A DNA stretch of 64,000 nucleotides, taken from contig NZ_JAKLTM010000003.1 of the NCBI RefSeq assembly GCF_022012305.1, positions 434,001 through 498,000 of the forward strand, written 5' to 3'. A program made the translations under genes and the position numbers. Source of the stretch: Ramlibacter paludis (lineage in GTDB: Bacteria > Pseudomonadota > Gammaproteobacteria > Burkholderiales > Burkholderiaceae_C). Positions within the stretch are counted from its first letter, which is position 1, and each line of letters begins with the position of its first letter. The notes beneath the pieces are model-generated. The model had not been told where the DNA came from, made no database searches, and saw only the letters and a list, made by a program, of their open reading frames with translations. Shown piece after piece: positions 11,942 through 23,001 of this stretch.

Positions 11942-13570
11942 CTAAGGCGCGGCGGGGAAGTCCAGGTGCACGGTCGTGCCCTGCCCGGGCGCGCTGACGA
12001 TGGTCAGGTCGCCGCCCAACTGCTGCATCATCCCGTAGACCTGCGCGAGGCCCAGGCCGGTGCCGCCCTCGCCCTTGGTGGTGAAGAAGGGCTCGAGGGC
12101 GCGGCGCCGCACGGCCTCCTCCATGCCCGGTCCGTCGTCCTGCACGCTCAGGCGCACGAGGTCGGGCCGGCCGGCGCGTTCGCCGGTTCGCAAGACGATG
12201 CGGCCGCGCCCGCCGGCCGCATCGCGGGCATTGGCCGTGAGGTTGATCAGCGCCACCTCGAGCTGGCTGCGGTCGAGCCGGCAGCGCGCCGGCCGCGGCT
12301 GCAGTTCCGGCACCAGCACCATGCCCTGCCCGGCGGCCTGCTCCAGCAGCGGCAGTACCGAAGTCACGGCGTCGTTGAGGTCCGCCTCCACCACCACCAT
12401 CTCGCGCTTGCGGGCAAACGCCATCAGCTGGCGCGTCATCTCCGTGCCGGTCGCCACGGCGCGCTGCGCACGTTCCAGCACGCGCGCGGGCGGCGGGCCC
12501 GAGCCGCGCTGCAGCAGCTCGAGGTTGGTGGCAACGATGGCCAGCACGTTGGCGAAGTCGTGCGCGATGCTGCCGGTCAGCTGGCCCAGGGCTTCCATCT
12601 TCTCGCCCTGCGCCAGCCGCTCGCGCACGCGCTGGCGGTGCTCCTCCGCGCGCAGGTACTGCGCCACGCCGGCCGCGAGCAGCAGGGCCAGCACCACCAG
12701 TCCCCCGGCTGCCGCTGCGGCCAGGTGCCGCCAGCCCGCCAGCACGACATCGAGGTCCTGCGACAGCGTCACCACCAGCGGCTGCTGCTCCAGGGCGTCG
12801 TAACTCAGGATGCGCTGGTAGCCGACCGGTCCGCCGCTGGTGATGTAGACGCCGCGCGCGGCGCGCGTGAGGTGCGTGCGGAACAGCGGGAAGTCGGCGT
12901 AGCTGCGGCCGATGACGCCGGACTCGGCGGGGAACTGCGTCACCAGCCGGCCGTCGCGGTGGAACAGCGCGATCTGGTGGCCCGGGCCCAGGCCCACGCG
13001 CTGGTAGAGGTCGGCGAAATAGCGCAGCTGGAGGGCGGCAACGACGATGCCCTCGAAGCGCTGGCCGTCGCCCAGGCGGCGCGTGGCGGCCACGAACCAC
13101 CCGGTGCCCGAGCGGCTTTGCAGCGGCGCCGAGAGATCGCGCACGCGCGCGAGATCGGCCCGGTGGGCTACGAAATACCCGCGGTCTGCCAGCGAGACGT
13201 TCGGCGTCTTCGGGTAGTCGGTGTCGTGCAGGATGAAGCCGTCGGGTCCGATCACGAACAGCGCCCGCACATACGGCATGTCCTTCAGCCGCGCCTGCAT
13301 CAGTGCGCGCAGCTCGGCGTCGTGGCGCGGCAGCGGCTCGGCAGCCAGGTGGCCCGCCACCTCCTGCAGCACCAGGTCCACCACCTGCAAGGTGCTGGCG
13401 GTCTGCGCTTCCATCAAGGCGGTGGTGGCGGCGGCGGCCAGGCGCGCGCGCGCGATGGCGGTGGTTCGCTCGTGCCAGACCGCCGCCGTTGCCACGGCGG
13501 CGACCAGCAGCCAGGCCAGCAGCGCGAGCGCGATCACCGGCCGGGCGGGCACCCGCAGCCACGGCAACAT
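11942..13570 (-). CDS. Orphan membrane sensor histidine kinase with Cache-like periplasmic domain
   Basis: 542 residues. A membrane helix at about 12-32 and another at about 283-305 enclose a periplasmic region resembling a double Cache sensor (RALFVIGPDGFILHDTDYP, GYFVAHRADL). The kinase core has the H box GSIAHDFANVLAIVATNLELL with His near residue 336, N box ALINLTANARDA, G1 DDGPGM and G2 GEGGTGLGLAQVYGM. Mechanism: ATP-dependent autophosphorylation on sensing a small ligand. No response regulator is adjacent, so the partner is unknown. The usual HDFNN of this kinase subgroup reads HDFAN. Confidence 0.87.
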   Translation of the reverse strand: MLPWLRVPARPVIALALLAWLLVAAVATAAVWHERTTAIARARLAAAATTALMEAQTASTLQVVDLVLQEVAGHLAAEPLPRHDAELRALMQARLKDMPYVRALFVIGPDGFILHDTDYPKTPNVSLADRGYFVAHRADLARVRDLSAPLQSRSGTGWFVAATRRLGDGQRFEGIVVAALQLRYFADLYQRVGLGPGHQIALFHRDGRLVTQFPAESGVIGRSYADFPLFRTHLTRAARGVYITSGGPVGYQRILSYDALEQQPLVVTLSQDLDVVLAGWRHLAAAAAGGLVVLALLLAAGVAQYLRAEEHRQRVRERLAQGEKMEALGQLTGSIAHDFANVLAIVATNLELLQRGSGPPPARVLERAQRAVATGTEMTRQLMAFARKREMVVVEADLNDAVTSVLPLLEQAAGQGMVLVPELQPRPARCRLDRSQLEVALINLTANARDAAGGRGRIVLRTGERAGRPDLVRLSVQDDGPGMEEAVRRRALEPFFTTKGEGGTGLGLAQVYGMMQQLGGDLTIVSAPGQGTTVHLDFPAAP

Positions 13571-13636
13571 CGAATGGTCCCCTCTCGCGGACGTCCGCCG
13601 CGCAGGCCCGATTCTAGGCAGCGCGGGAGCCGGGAC

Positions 13637-15856
<2,220 letters not shown>

Positions 15857-16029
15857 TCGGTCTCTTCGGGGGGAACCGCGCATTTTAGGTGCACGGCCGT
15901 CTCCGGACCGGCGCATGGTTATTACTTTCGGATGAGCTAGCACGCCGTTGTGCACCGGACACCACATACAACTTGCAACAACTAGGCGCCACTGGCATCC
16001 TGCCAGCTCATCCTCAGGGAAGGCATGAC

Positions 16030-17682
16030 ATGCGGAATCTGAAGGTCGTCGTACGGCTGGGGCTGGCCTTCGGCGTGCTGCTGGCCATCTCCCTGGTGGC
16101 CATGGGCGTGGCCTTCCACGGCCTGCGCGCGGTCGAGGAGCACGCCAGCGTGCTGGCCCGCGACAACGTCGCCCTGCTCAATGCGGCCTCCGCGATGCGG
16201 GCGGCCCAGCTCACCGAAGCGGTGGCCATCCGCGACTTCGTCGGCCAGACCGACGTCGATCGCCAGCGGGCCGCCCACGAAGCCCTGAAGGCCTCCGAAA
16301 AGGCCTACCTGGACGCGGCCGCCGCGCTCGAGCGGCTGGGCGGCGGTGAGCAGGCCGACAGCCGCGTGCGCGCGCTGGTGGCCAAGCTGAAGGACGCGAA
16401 CAAGCCGATCGCCGCCAAGCTGCACGACGCCATGGAGCTGTCCGACCAGGCCGAGTACGCGCCGGCGCAGGCCATCGTCTACAACGACCTGCGTCCGCTG
16501 CAGGCCGCGCTCGGGGCCGACCTGCAATCGCTGGTCGACCTCACCACCGGCCTGGCGCACGAGCGCGCCGAGGCGGGCCGCAAGCAGGCGACGCAGACCG
16601 AGTGGCGCTTCATGTTCGTCACCCTGTTCGGCATCGCCCTCGGCGTGGCCGCCACCTGGGTGATCACCCGCGGCATCGTCCGGCCCCTGCACTTCGCGGC
16701 GAAGACGGCCGAACGCGTGGCCGACGGCGACCTGCGGCTGACCGTCAAGAAGTCCTACCGGGACGAGACCGGGCGAGTGGTCGCGTCCCTGGGCAGCATG
16801 CAGGCACGCCTGAACGCGCTGGTGCGCGCCATCCGCGACAGCGCTTCGGCCGTGAGCGGGGCCTCCCAGCGCATCTCGGTCGGCAACACCGAACTGGCGG
16901 CACGCACCGAGGAACAGGCCGCTTCGCTGGAAGAAACCGCGGCCAGCGTCGAGGAGCTGACGGCCATCGTCAAGCAGAACAGCGACGGCGCCGGCAAGGC
17001 CAGCCAGCTGGCGCGCGAAGCGTCCACGCTGGCAACCGACAGCGGCCAGGCCGTGCAAGGCGTGGTGCAGACGATGGAAGGCATCCACCAGTCGTCGCGC
17101 AAGGTGTCGGACATCGTGGGCGTGATCGACGAGATCGCCTTCAAGACCAACCTGCTGGCCCTCAACGCCGCCGTGGAAGCAGCGCGCGCCGGCGAACATG
17201 GCCGCGGCTTCGCCGTGGTGGCGGCCGAAGTGCGCATGCTGGCGCAACGCAGCGGCGAGGCGTCGCGCGACATCAAGCAGCTGGTGTCCCAGGCCGTCGG
17301 CCAGGCCCAGCAAGGCAGCCAGGCCGCGGTGCGCGCGGGCGAATCGATGGCCAAGGTGGTGCGGGTCGCGCACGACGTCGCGCAGCTGGTGGCCGAAATC
17401 GCGCGCGCCAGCGGCGAGCAGCGCGCGGGCATCGAACAGGTCAACACCACCATCGGCCAGATGGATGCCGCCACGCAGAGCAACGCGGCGCTGGTGCAGG
17501 AAATCAACACGACGATCGAGTCGCTGCTGGCACAGGCCGGCGAACTCGTGGCCGCCACCAGCCGCTTCCGGCTGGACGAACACGAGGACAGGGCCGAAGA
17601 CCGGGAAGATGAAGCCGGCGAGATCTCCGACCTGACACCGCTGGACGCGGTGACCTGGTCGCACGAAGCGGTCCGGGCCTGA
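16030..17682 (+). CDS. Methyl-accepting chemotaxis protein
   Basis: 550 residues from the ATG at 16030, preceded by a GGGAAGG-type ribosome site; a longer open frame is rejected. A membrane helix (about 7-30), a four-helix-bundle periplasmic sensor (about 31-195), a second membrane helix (about 196-217), a HAMP domain starting near the [20 protein letters not shown] stretch, and a cytoplasmic signalling rod. The hairpin tip is [20 protein letters not shown]. There is no C-terminal CheR/CheB docking pentapeptide. No che genes are in the window, so it feeds a chemotaxis array encoded elsewhere; the ligand is unknown. Confidence 0.93.
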   Translation: MRNLKVVVRLGLAFGVLLAISLVAMGVAFHGLRAVEEHASVLARDNVALLNAASAMRAAQLTEAVAIRDFVGQTDVDRQRAAHEALKASEKAYLDAAAALERLGGGEQADSRVRALVAKLKDANKPIAAKLHDAMELSDQAEYAPAQAIVYNDLRPLQAALGADLQSLVDLTTGLAHERAEAGRKQATQTEWRFMFVTLFGIALGVAATWVITRGIVRPLHFAAKTAERVADGDLRLTVKKSYRDETGRVVASLGSMQARLNALVRAIRDSASAVSGASQRISVGNTELAARTEEQAASLEETAASVEELTAIVKQNSDGAGKASQLAREASTLATDSGQAVQGVVQTMEGIHQSSRKVSDIVGVIDEIAFKTNLLALNAAVEAARAGEHGRGFAVVAAEVRMLAQRSGEASRDIKQLVSQAVGQAQQGSQAAVRAGESMAKVVRVAHDVAQLVAEIARASGEQRAGIEQVNTTIGQMDAATQSNAALVQEINTTIESLLAQAGELVAATSRFRLDEHEDRAEDREDEAGEISDLTPLDAVTWSHEAVRA

Positions 17683-17692
17683 GCGGCCCGGG

Positions 17693-18649
17693 CTAGGCTT
17701 CCCGGCTCGCGCGGTCCAGTTCCGCCAGGTCTTCCGGCGTCAGCGCAAGGCGCACCGCACGCACGAGTTCCTCGAGTTGCTGCAGCGAGGTCGCACTCGC
17801 GATCGGCGAAGTCACGGCCGGTTGCGCCAGCAGCCAGGCGATGGCGACCTGCCCCGGCTTGCAGGACTGGCGCTTCGCCACCGCATCGAGCGCAGCCAGG
17901 ATGCGCAGCCCGCGCGGGTTGAGGTACTTCTGCACCGTGCCCTTGCCGCGCGCGCTCTTGCCCGCATCCTCGGGCGTGCGGTACTTGCCGGTGAGGAAGC
18001 CCGCGGCCAGCGCGTAGAAGTTGATGACCGCTATGGATTCCTTCTGGCACAAGGGCGCGAGTTCGGCCTCGAAGCCGGCGCGGTCGTTCAGGTTGTACAG
18101 CGGCTGCAGGCTTTCGTAGCGCGGCAGGCCCAGCCGCTTGCTGGTGTCCAGAGCCTGCGCGAGCCGCGGCGCGCTGTAGTTGGACGCGCCGATGGTCCGC
18201 ACCTTGCCCTGCTCGATCAATTGCGCGAAGGCTTCCAGCGTGGCTTCCAGCGGCGTCGCTTCGTCGTCCTTGTGCGCCTGGTACAGGTCGATGCAGTCGA
18301 CCTGCAGGCGCCGCAGCGAATCCTCCACGGCCTGCCGGATCCTTTGCGGCGCCAGGCCGATGCGGCCCTCGCCCATGTCCATGCCCACCTTGGTCGCGAT
18401 CACGACCTGGCTGCGCCGGCCGCCGGCCTTGAGCCATTTGCCGATGATGGTTTCGGATTCGCCACCGGCATGGCCGGGCACCCAGCGGGAGTACACATCG
18501 GCGGTGTCGATGAAATTGAAGCCGGCATCGAGCCAGGCGTCGAGCAGCGAGAACGAAGTGCGCTCGTCGGCCGTCCAGCCGAAGACGTTGCCGCCGAAGC
18601 ACAGCGGCGACACGCGCAGGGCCGACCGGCCCAGGGGACGCAGGTTCAT
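17693..18649 (-). CDS. Aldo/keto reductase
   Basis: 318 residues, a TIM-barrel oxidoreductase. The catalytic tetrad is visible: Asp and Tyr in FIDTADVYSRW, Lys in VVIATKVG, and His in IDLYQAHKDD. TIGASNYSAPRLAQAL is the usual strand after the active site. Likely NADPH-dependent reduction of an aldehyde or ketone; the substrate cannot be read from sequence. It converges on the chemoreceptor gene with a 10-base gap. Confidence 0.9.
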   Translation of the reverse strand: MNLRPLGRSALRVSPLCFGGNVFGWTADERTSFSLLDAWLDAGFNFIDTADVYSRWVPGHAGGESETIIGKWLKAGGRRSQVVIATKVGMDMGEGRIGLAPQRIRQAVEDSLRRLQVDCIDLYQAHKDDEATPLEATLEAFAQLIEQGKVRTIGASNYSAPRLAQALDTSKRLGLPRYESLQPLYNLNDRAGFEAELAPLCQKESIAVINFYALAAGFLTGKYRTPEDAGKSARGKGTVQKYLNPRGLRILAALDAVAKRQSCKPGQVAIAWLLAQPAVTSPIASATSLQQLEELVRAVRLALTPEDLAELDRASREA

Positions 18650-18668
18650 GGGGACCTCCTGCGGCCGA

Positions 18669-18851
18669 TTATGGAGTGCGCGCCTTGTCGCGCGCCTGCG
18701 CGATCAGCGGCAGCACGGTGTCGGCGTCGCCGGCGCGCGCGATGAGGGCCAGCGCCAGCATGGCGAGCATCAGTTCGCTGCGTTCCTCGCCCACGTCGGC
18801 CAGCGCATGCGCGAGCGCGGTGTAAGCGCGGTCGAGATCGGCTTCGTTCAT
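18669..18851 (-). CDS. Small DUF2783-like protein
   Basis: 60 residues, acidic and leucine-rich (ERSELMLAMLALALIARAGD). It starts inside the stop of the FAD monooxygenase (ATGA overlap), so it is translationally coupled. Small proteins of the DUF2783 type sit next to FAD-dependent aromatic monooxygenases in other proteobacteria, and this one has the same size, helical pattern and position. The family assignment is from memory and function is unknown; it may stabilise or assist the hydroxylase. Confidence 0.65.
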   Translation of the reverse strand: MNEADLDRAYTALAHALADVGEERSELMLAMLALALIARAGDADTVLPLIAQARDKARTP

Positions 18852-20395
18852 GCGAGTCCCTTCTGCTGCAGGCAGGCGAGCAGCGGCGCCGGGTCGAGGC
18901 CACGCCAGCGTCCCAGCACGTAGCCGTCGGGACGCACCAGCACGAGGCCGGTGGCATGGGGTTCCGGGAGCCCGTAGCGTTCGCGCGCCTGGCCTTGCAG
19001 GTCGGTCACCACCGCGAGGCCTGGGCGTTCGATGGTGGGCGCAGCTTCACCGAAGACCAGGCAGGTGAAGTCGCGGCCGAACATTTCGCTCAGGTGGCGG
19101 ACCGGCCGTCCTGCCAGCTGCGCCTCCGGGGCGGGCATTCCCGGCGCTGCGCCCTCGCCTCGCCACTCGCCCACGCTGGGACCGTTCAAGGCCGAGTCGC
19201 GGTACGCGACCGGCGCCGATTGGCGCGGATTGATCAGCGAGCGCACGGCAGCGTCGTCCAGCGCGAGGCGCAGCGTCGCTTCGCGCAGCAGGCGGAAGGC
19301 GAAGTCCGGCGGCGCCATGAACTCCGTGCTCTTCGCGCCGTAGGCGATGTTTTCGCGGGCGGCCTGGACGCGCTCCGTCGAATAGGTGTCCAGCAATCCG
19401 GGACCGGCGCGGCCTTGCAGCACGCGCGCGAGCTTCCACGCCAGGTTCGCGGCATCGTCCAGTCCGGAGTTGAGGCCGCGCACGCCGAAGATCGGCACCA
19501 GGTGCGCCGCATCGCCCGCGAACAGCACGCGGCCGTGCCGGTAGGCGGGCAAGGTCAGGCACTTGGCGTTGTACATCGACGCCCACAGCATCTTCCACGG
19601 CGCATGCTCGCCGATCATCGTGAGATGGCTTTGCACGCGCGGCAGGATGTTCCCGGGCTGCAGCGCCTCGGCGGCGTCCTCGTCGTCGCGCAACTGGTAG
19701 TCGATGCGCCAGACGTCGTCCGGCTGGCGGTGCATCAGCAGCGTCGAGCCGGGATTGGAAGGCGGATCGAACCATGCGAGCCGCTCGACCGGCCTTTGCG
19801 TGGCCTGCACGATGTCGACGATGACGTAGCGTCCCTCGTACTGCGTGCCTTCGAGCTGCAGCCCGAGCTGTTCGCGCACCGTGCTGCGGCCGCCGTCGCA
19901 GGCCACCACCCAATCGGCATGCACCCGCTGGCGCCCGCCCGCAGTCTCGACTTCGACCTCTACGCCCTCCTCCTTCGGCGCCACCGCACCGACGCGCGAC
20001 GCCCACGCCACGCGCGCCGGACCGGTCGCCAGCGCTTCCGCGACGAACTGCTCGACGTAGAACTGCTGGATGTTGACCATGGGCGCGAAGCGCTCGGTCG
20101 GGTCGCTGGGCATGCGGAAGTACAGCACCTCGGCGCCACGGTAATAGCTGCGCCCACCGGTCCAGGGCAGTGCCTTGGCGGCGAGCGCCGCCCCCGCGCC
20201 GGCCCAGCCGAGGATCTCCTGCGAGCGGCGCGAAATGCAGATCGCGCGGCTGCCCGTGCAGTAGCCGTCGTCGGCTTCGACAACGAGGCTGTCGATGCCC
20301 TGGCGCGCCAGCAGCGCGGCCAGCGCCAGGCCCACCGGCCCGCCGCCGGCGATCAGCACCGGCACGTGCGCCGGCAGGCATTGCGATGGGGACAC
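18848..20395 (-). CDS. FAD-dependent aromatic monooxygenase (MhpA/PheA-type)
   Basis: 515 residues from the GTG at 20395, chosen because CGGAG lies 5 bases upstream and the longer ATG frame would run back through the end of the CHRD gene. VPVLIAGGGPVGLALAALLARQG is the FAD Rossmann fold, DWVVACDGGRSTVREQLG the NAD(P)H/FAD region, and RVLFAGDAAHLVPIFGVRGLN the GD motif. The C-terminal thioredoxin-like domain (about 420-515) is typical of the phenol and 3-hydroxyphenylpropionate hydroxylase group. Substrate unknown. It forms an operon with the DUF2783-like gene. Confidence 0.87.
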   Translation of the reverse strand: MSPSQCLPAHVPVLIAGGGPVGLALAALLARQGIDSLVVEADDGYCTGSRAICISRRSQEILGWAGAGAALAAKALPWTGGRSYYRGAEVLYFRMPSDPTERFAPMVNIQQFYVEQFVAEALATGPARVAWASRVGAVAPKEEGVEVEVETAGGRQRVHADWVVACDGGRSTVREQLGLQLEGTQYEGRYVIVDIVQATQRPVERLAWFDPPSNPGSTLLMHRQPDDVWRIDYQLRDDEDAAEALQPGNILPRVQSHLTMIGEHAPWKMLWASMYNAKCLTLPAYRHGRVLFAGDAAHLVPIFGVRGLNSGLDDAANLAWKLARVLQGRAGPGLLDTYSTERVQAARENIAYGAKSTEFMAPPDFAFRLLREATLRLALDDAAVRSLINPRQSAPVAYRDSALNGPSVGEWRGEGAAPGMPAPEAQLAGRPVRHLSEMFGRDFTCLVFGEAAPTIERPGLAVVTDLQGQARERYGLPEPHATGLVLVRPDGYVLGRWRGLDPAPLLACLQQKGLA

Positions 20396-20433
20396 GCGCG
20401 CTCCGTTGGTTGCGCGCGGACTATAACCAGCCG

Positions 20434-20901
20434 TCAGTCCGGGCGCGAACGCAGCTGCCCGCGGATCTCGCCATCGGGATGGGCCGCGGTATGGATGTTG
20501 ACGTACCACTGGCCCGATTCGAGCTGCGTCGCCTGCTCCGGCGTGATCCGCAGCTGGCCGTTGATGGTGGCCGGACGCACGTCCAGCGGCACGATCGCGG
20601 GCGCGTTCTGTCCCGGTCCCGCCGGCCCGTGGATGTGCGCGGCGGTGGCCTTGCCGCTCAAGCCGTTGGCCGTCACGCGCCAGTGCAGCATGTTGCTGCG
20701 GGGGTGGTAGTCGACCTCCGCGCTGCCCGTGGCCGCGCTCGCCACCGGCGGCACTTCCTGCGCGCCGGCCAGCGTGGCCTGGTAGTGCTGGATCTGCTCC
20801 ACGACGGGCGCATCGCGCTGCATGGGCGCGCAGCCCGACATGGCGGCCAGGAGGGAAAGCGTCAGCGCCGCGCCGGTGGCGCGCCAGGAAGCCAGCGCCA
20901 T
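20434..20901 (-). CDS. CHRD-domain lipoprotein
   Basis: 155 residues from the ATG at 20901. A lipoprotein signal (ALTLSLLAAMSGC) puts Cys23 at the membrane anchor. The mature part is one CHRD domain: YQATLAGAQEVPPVASAATG, AAHIHGPAGPGQNAP and WYVNIHTAAHPDGEIRGQL. CHRD (chordin) domains are secreted beta-rich folds; in bacteria the function is unknown. It begins one base after the stop of a 61-residue ORF, suggesting a two-gene operon. Confidence 0.87.
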   Translation of the reverse strand: MALASWRATGAALTLSLLAAMSGCAPMQRDAPVVEQIQHYQATLAGAQEVPPVASAATGSAEVDYHPRSNMLHWRVTANGLSGKATAAHIHGPAGPGQNAPAIVPLDVRPATINGQLRITPEQATQLESGQWYVNIHTAAHPDGEIRGQLRSRPD

Positions 20902-20902
20902 G

Positions 20903-21088
20903 TCAGCGCTCCTGGGTGGACGGCGTCGCGGGCCCTTGGGGCGGCTGCCTGGCGTCCGCGGCGCCGGCCTCCGGCTCCTGCGGCACGGCGTGCTCGCCCA
21001 GTGTCTTGTTGCCGCAGCCATCGGCGTTGCCGTGGTCTTCGTTGCCGCCGCGCGCGGGGCCCGGGCCGATGCTGGTGTTGGTGCTCAT
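20903..21088 (-). CDS. Hypothetical 61-residue hydrophilic protein
   Basis: MSTNTSIGPGPARGGNEDHG followed by a Pro/Gln/Glu-rich tail; it has no signal peptide or membrane segment and looks disordered. It is supported as a gene by its one-base spacing to the CHRD gene and a TCCTACA box 57 bases upstream. Not recognised from any characterised family. Moderate confidence that it is translated. Confidence 0.5.
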   Translation of the reverse strand: MSTNTSIGPGPARGGNEDHGNADGCGNKTLGEHAVPQEPEAGAADARQPPQGPATPSTQER

Positions 21089-21144
21089 GCCGGCAATGTA
21101 GGCCGTGCCGCACGCCTCGCCTGCAAGCTGGCCCAGCGGCTGCG

Positions 21145-21151
21145 TGTAGGA
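21145..21151 (-). promoter_or_regulatory. TCCTACA box upstream of the 61-residue ORF / CHRD operon
   Basis: Exact heptamer on the minus strand (TGTAGGA on the plus strand), 57 bases before the start codon. It lies in a 218-base divergent gap that also holds two copies facing the Gln-rich gene. Promoter role inferred. Confidence 0.35.
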
Positions 21152-21203
21152 AAGGCACTACGCCCGCTGAGCCAGAGAAGGCCCTGCCCCAGCGCAAGCC
21201 GGT

Positions 21204-21257
21204 TCCTACAAACTGCGGGCTCGCGTCCCACAGTCGTGCGCGCCCCGCGTCCCTACA
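21204..21257 (+). promoter_or_regulatory. TCCTACA box and CCCTACA variant upstream of the Gln-rich gene
   Basis: TCCTACA at 21204-21210 is 97 bases before the start codon; a variant TCCCTACA at 21250-21257 is 50 bases before it. The two are spaced about 46 bases apart. Either could mark the promoter; the upstream one is the exact match. Confidence 0.35.
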
Positions 21258-21306
21258 GTGGTCGGGAGGCCCGCATCCGGGCCCCGACCACCGCAAAGGA
21301 ATGACC

Positions 21307-21663
21307 ATGGCACAGGGACAAGACAACCAGCAGAACCAGCAAGGCATGCAGAAGCAGCAGGACCAGAAGGGCCAGCAGGACCAGCAGAACCGCCAGGGCG
21401 GCCAGCAGGGCAGCGGCAACACCGGCAGCTCGCAGGACTCGCAGGGCGGCTCCGGTCGCCAGCAGGACCAGCAAAATCAGCAGAACCAGCAGAGTGGCAG
21501 CCAGCAGGACCAGCAGCGCCAGCAGGAGCAGCAACGCCAGCAGGACCAGCAGCGCCAGCAGCAGGGTGGCAGCCAACAGGGCGGCAGCAGCGGTACCAGT
21601 GGTACCAGCGGCTCCAGTGGCTCGAGTGACAGCAGCAGCGGCGGCAGCAACCAGAAGCGTTGA
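21307..21663 (+). CDS. Gln/Gly/Ser-rich low-complexity protein
   Basis: 118 residues. The ATG at 21307 is preferred over the one at 21301 because AAAGGA sits 6 bases before it. The first two thirds are built from short Q-Q-D-Q / Q-N-Q units (QQDQQRQQEQQRQQDQQRQQ); the last third is Gly/Ser/Thr-rich (GTSGTSGSSGSSDSSSGG). There is no signal peptide, no membrane segment and almost no hydrophobic residue, so it must be disordered and very soluble. Repetition exists in DNA as CAG/CAGCAG runs. Function unknown; composition recalls desiccation or stress hydrophilins. It ends at a strong terminator. Confidence 0.8.
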   Translation: MAQGQDNQQNQQGMQKQQDQKGQQDQQNRQGGQQGSGNTGSSQDSQGGSGRQQDQQNQQNQQSGSQQDQQRQQEQQRQQDQQRQQQGGSQQGGSSGTSGTSGSSGSSDSSSGGSNQKR

Positions 21664-21681
21664 GCTTCTCCAGCAAGCACG

Positions 21682-21704
21682 AGCGGGGCCCGGCCCCGCT
21701 TTTT
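21682..21704 (+). terminator. Intrinsic terminator after the Gln-rich gene
   Basis: An 8-base-pair stem AGCGGGGC/GCCCCGCT with a 3-base loop is followed directly by TTTT. It closes the Gln-rich gene before the DUF924 gene starts at 21728. Confidence 0.85.
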
Positions 21705-21727
21705 CATGCCCTCGCCACAATGGCGGC

Positions 21728-22276
21728 ATGACGCAGCAACTTGCCTCCAGCGCGGACGTGGTCGGCTTCTGGCGCGGCGCCGGGCCGCAGAAGTGGTTCC
21801 GCAAGGACCCCGCGTTCGACCACGAATTCCGCGAACGCTTCCTGGCCACGCACGAAGCGGCCGCCGCCGGGCAGCTGCGCGAATGGGCGCAGTCCGCCGA
21901 AGGCGCGCTGGCCCTCGTGCTCCTGCTCGATCAATTCCCGCGCAACGCGTTTCGCGACACGCCGCGCATGTATGCCACCGATGCGCAGGCTCGCGCAGCC
22001 GCGGATGCAGCCATAGGCGCGGGCCTCGACCGGCAGGTGGACGCCCCGCTGCGCCCCTTCTTCTACATGCCCCTGATGCATTCGGAAGACGTGCGCGACC
22101 TCGATCGTTGCGTGGCCTGCATGGAGCCCATCGGCGGCGAGTCGCTGCGCTTCGCGCGGCACCACCGCGACATCGTCACCCGTTTCAATCGCTTCCCGCA
22201 TCGCAACGCGGTGCTGGGCCGCGCGAGCACGGCAGATGAAGAGCGCTTCCTCGCCGAAGGCGGTTTCGGCGGTTAG
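21728..22276 (+). CDS. DUF924 family protein
   Basis: 182 residues starting with ADVVGFWRGAGPQKWFRKDP, followed by ALVLLLDQFPRNAFRDTPRMYATD and RPFFYMPLMHSED, all hallmarks of DUF924, an all-helical TPR-like family. Cytoplasmic, no signal. Biochemical role unknown. The start is the ATG at 21728; the open frame upstream is part of the Gln-rich region in another frame. Its stop overlaps the convergent cyclase-like gene by 4 bases. Confidence 0.88.
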   Translation: MTQQLASSADVVGFWRGAGPQKWFRKDPAFDHEFRERFLATHEAAAAGQLREWAQSAEGALALVLLLDQFPRNAFRDTPRMYATDAQARAAADAAIGAGLDRQVDAPLRPFFYMPLMHSEDVRDLDRCVACMEPIGGESLRFARHHRDIVTRFNRFPHRNAVLGRASTADEERFLAEGGFGG

Positions 22277-22908
22277 TGCCTGGCGGCGGTGGCCGGCTTG
22301 GCTGCCGGTTCAGCGACGTGTTCGGTGAGGCCCGACAGGGTGATCTCCGAATCCTGGAACTCGGAAGCCGGGCCCGTGGCCTTGGCCAGCAGCGTCGCGC
22401 CGGGCGCGTGCGCCTCGGGCGAGATCACGATGCCGCCGGCGTTCGCACCCGCGGCGACCTGCGCTGCCCGCTCGGGCTGCGCGCCCAGCGGCGTGCACCA
22501 GAGCCGGCCCTGGGCGCGGATGAAGGCCAGCACGCAAGGACCGCTCACGATGCCGATGCGCAGGTCCAGGCCCGCGGCGGCGCGCTGCAGGCTCATGGCC
22601 ATGCGCACGGCGGCGCCGGGTTCCTCGAAGGTCACCAGGGCGGTCGCGGCGACGTACGGATCGAGCCGCCCGCGATGGCGCGCGGCGAGCTGTTGCAGCT
22701 GCAAGCAGAAGTGTTCCCAGGCCTCGCCGGTGGCACCGGGCTGCAGTTCGGCGTCGACGTGCACCAGCGTCAGCTGGCGCTGCTCGAAGACGATGCCGCT
22801 GCGGCCTTCGCCAAGGAAGAGGTTCTTCCAGACGGAAGGCGCCAGTTGATGGAGGACCTTGTCGGACAGGGCTTCCAGCAGCAGCGGCTCGTCGATGATC
22901 TCTTCCAT
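22273..22908 (-). CDS. Degenerate class III cyclase-homology protein
   Basis: 211 residues from the ATG at 22908, preceded by GGAG. The middle resembles the class III adenylate/guanylate cyclase fold: QLTLVHVDAELQPG at the first strand, AAVRMAMSLQRA helix, LRIGIVSGPCVLAFI and CTPLGAQPERAAQVAAGANAGGIVISPEA. The invariant Asn-x-x-x-Arg of active cyclases reads E-R-A-A-Q and no metal-binding Asp pair is evident, so catalysis is doubtful. It may act as a ligand-binding or regulatory fold. No partner domain is present. Confidence is moderate for the fold. Confidence 0.65.
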   Translation of the reverse strand: MEEIIDEPLLLEALSDKVLHQLAPSVWKNLFLGEGRSGIVFEQRQLTLVHVDAELQPGATGEAWEHFCLQLQQLAARHRGRLDPYVAATALVTFEEPGAAVRMAMSLQRAAAGLDLRIGIVSGPCVLAFIRAQGRLWCTPLGAQPERAAQVAAGANAGGIVISPEAHAPGATLLAKATGPASEFQDSEITLSGLTEHVAEPAAKPATAARH

Positions 22909-23001
22909 GCGGTGGCTCCATGTATCGCGCGTAACCGAATGAAACCACGCCTGGCGGGCCTTCACGGTAAGGGAATGCGCCCCAGGAGCTAGGTAATTCG
23001 C

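Noticed and set aside
15888..15956. GGTGCAC/GTGCACC inverted repeat in the YgiQ-chemoreceptor gap
   Set aside because: Seven-base arms of a self-complementary core (GTGCAC) are expected by chance in GC-rich DNA; no promoter alignment supports an operator.
20396..20509. ATG start at 20509 for the FAD monooxygenase
   Set aside because: It would overlap the end of the CHRD gene on the same strand and has no ribosome site; the GTG at 20395 has CGGAG.
21307..21663. Repeated CAG units looked like a CRISPR or satellite array
   Set aside because: The units are a few bases long, in frame with a Gln-rich protein that has a ribosome site and terminator; no constant repeat with unique spacers.
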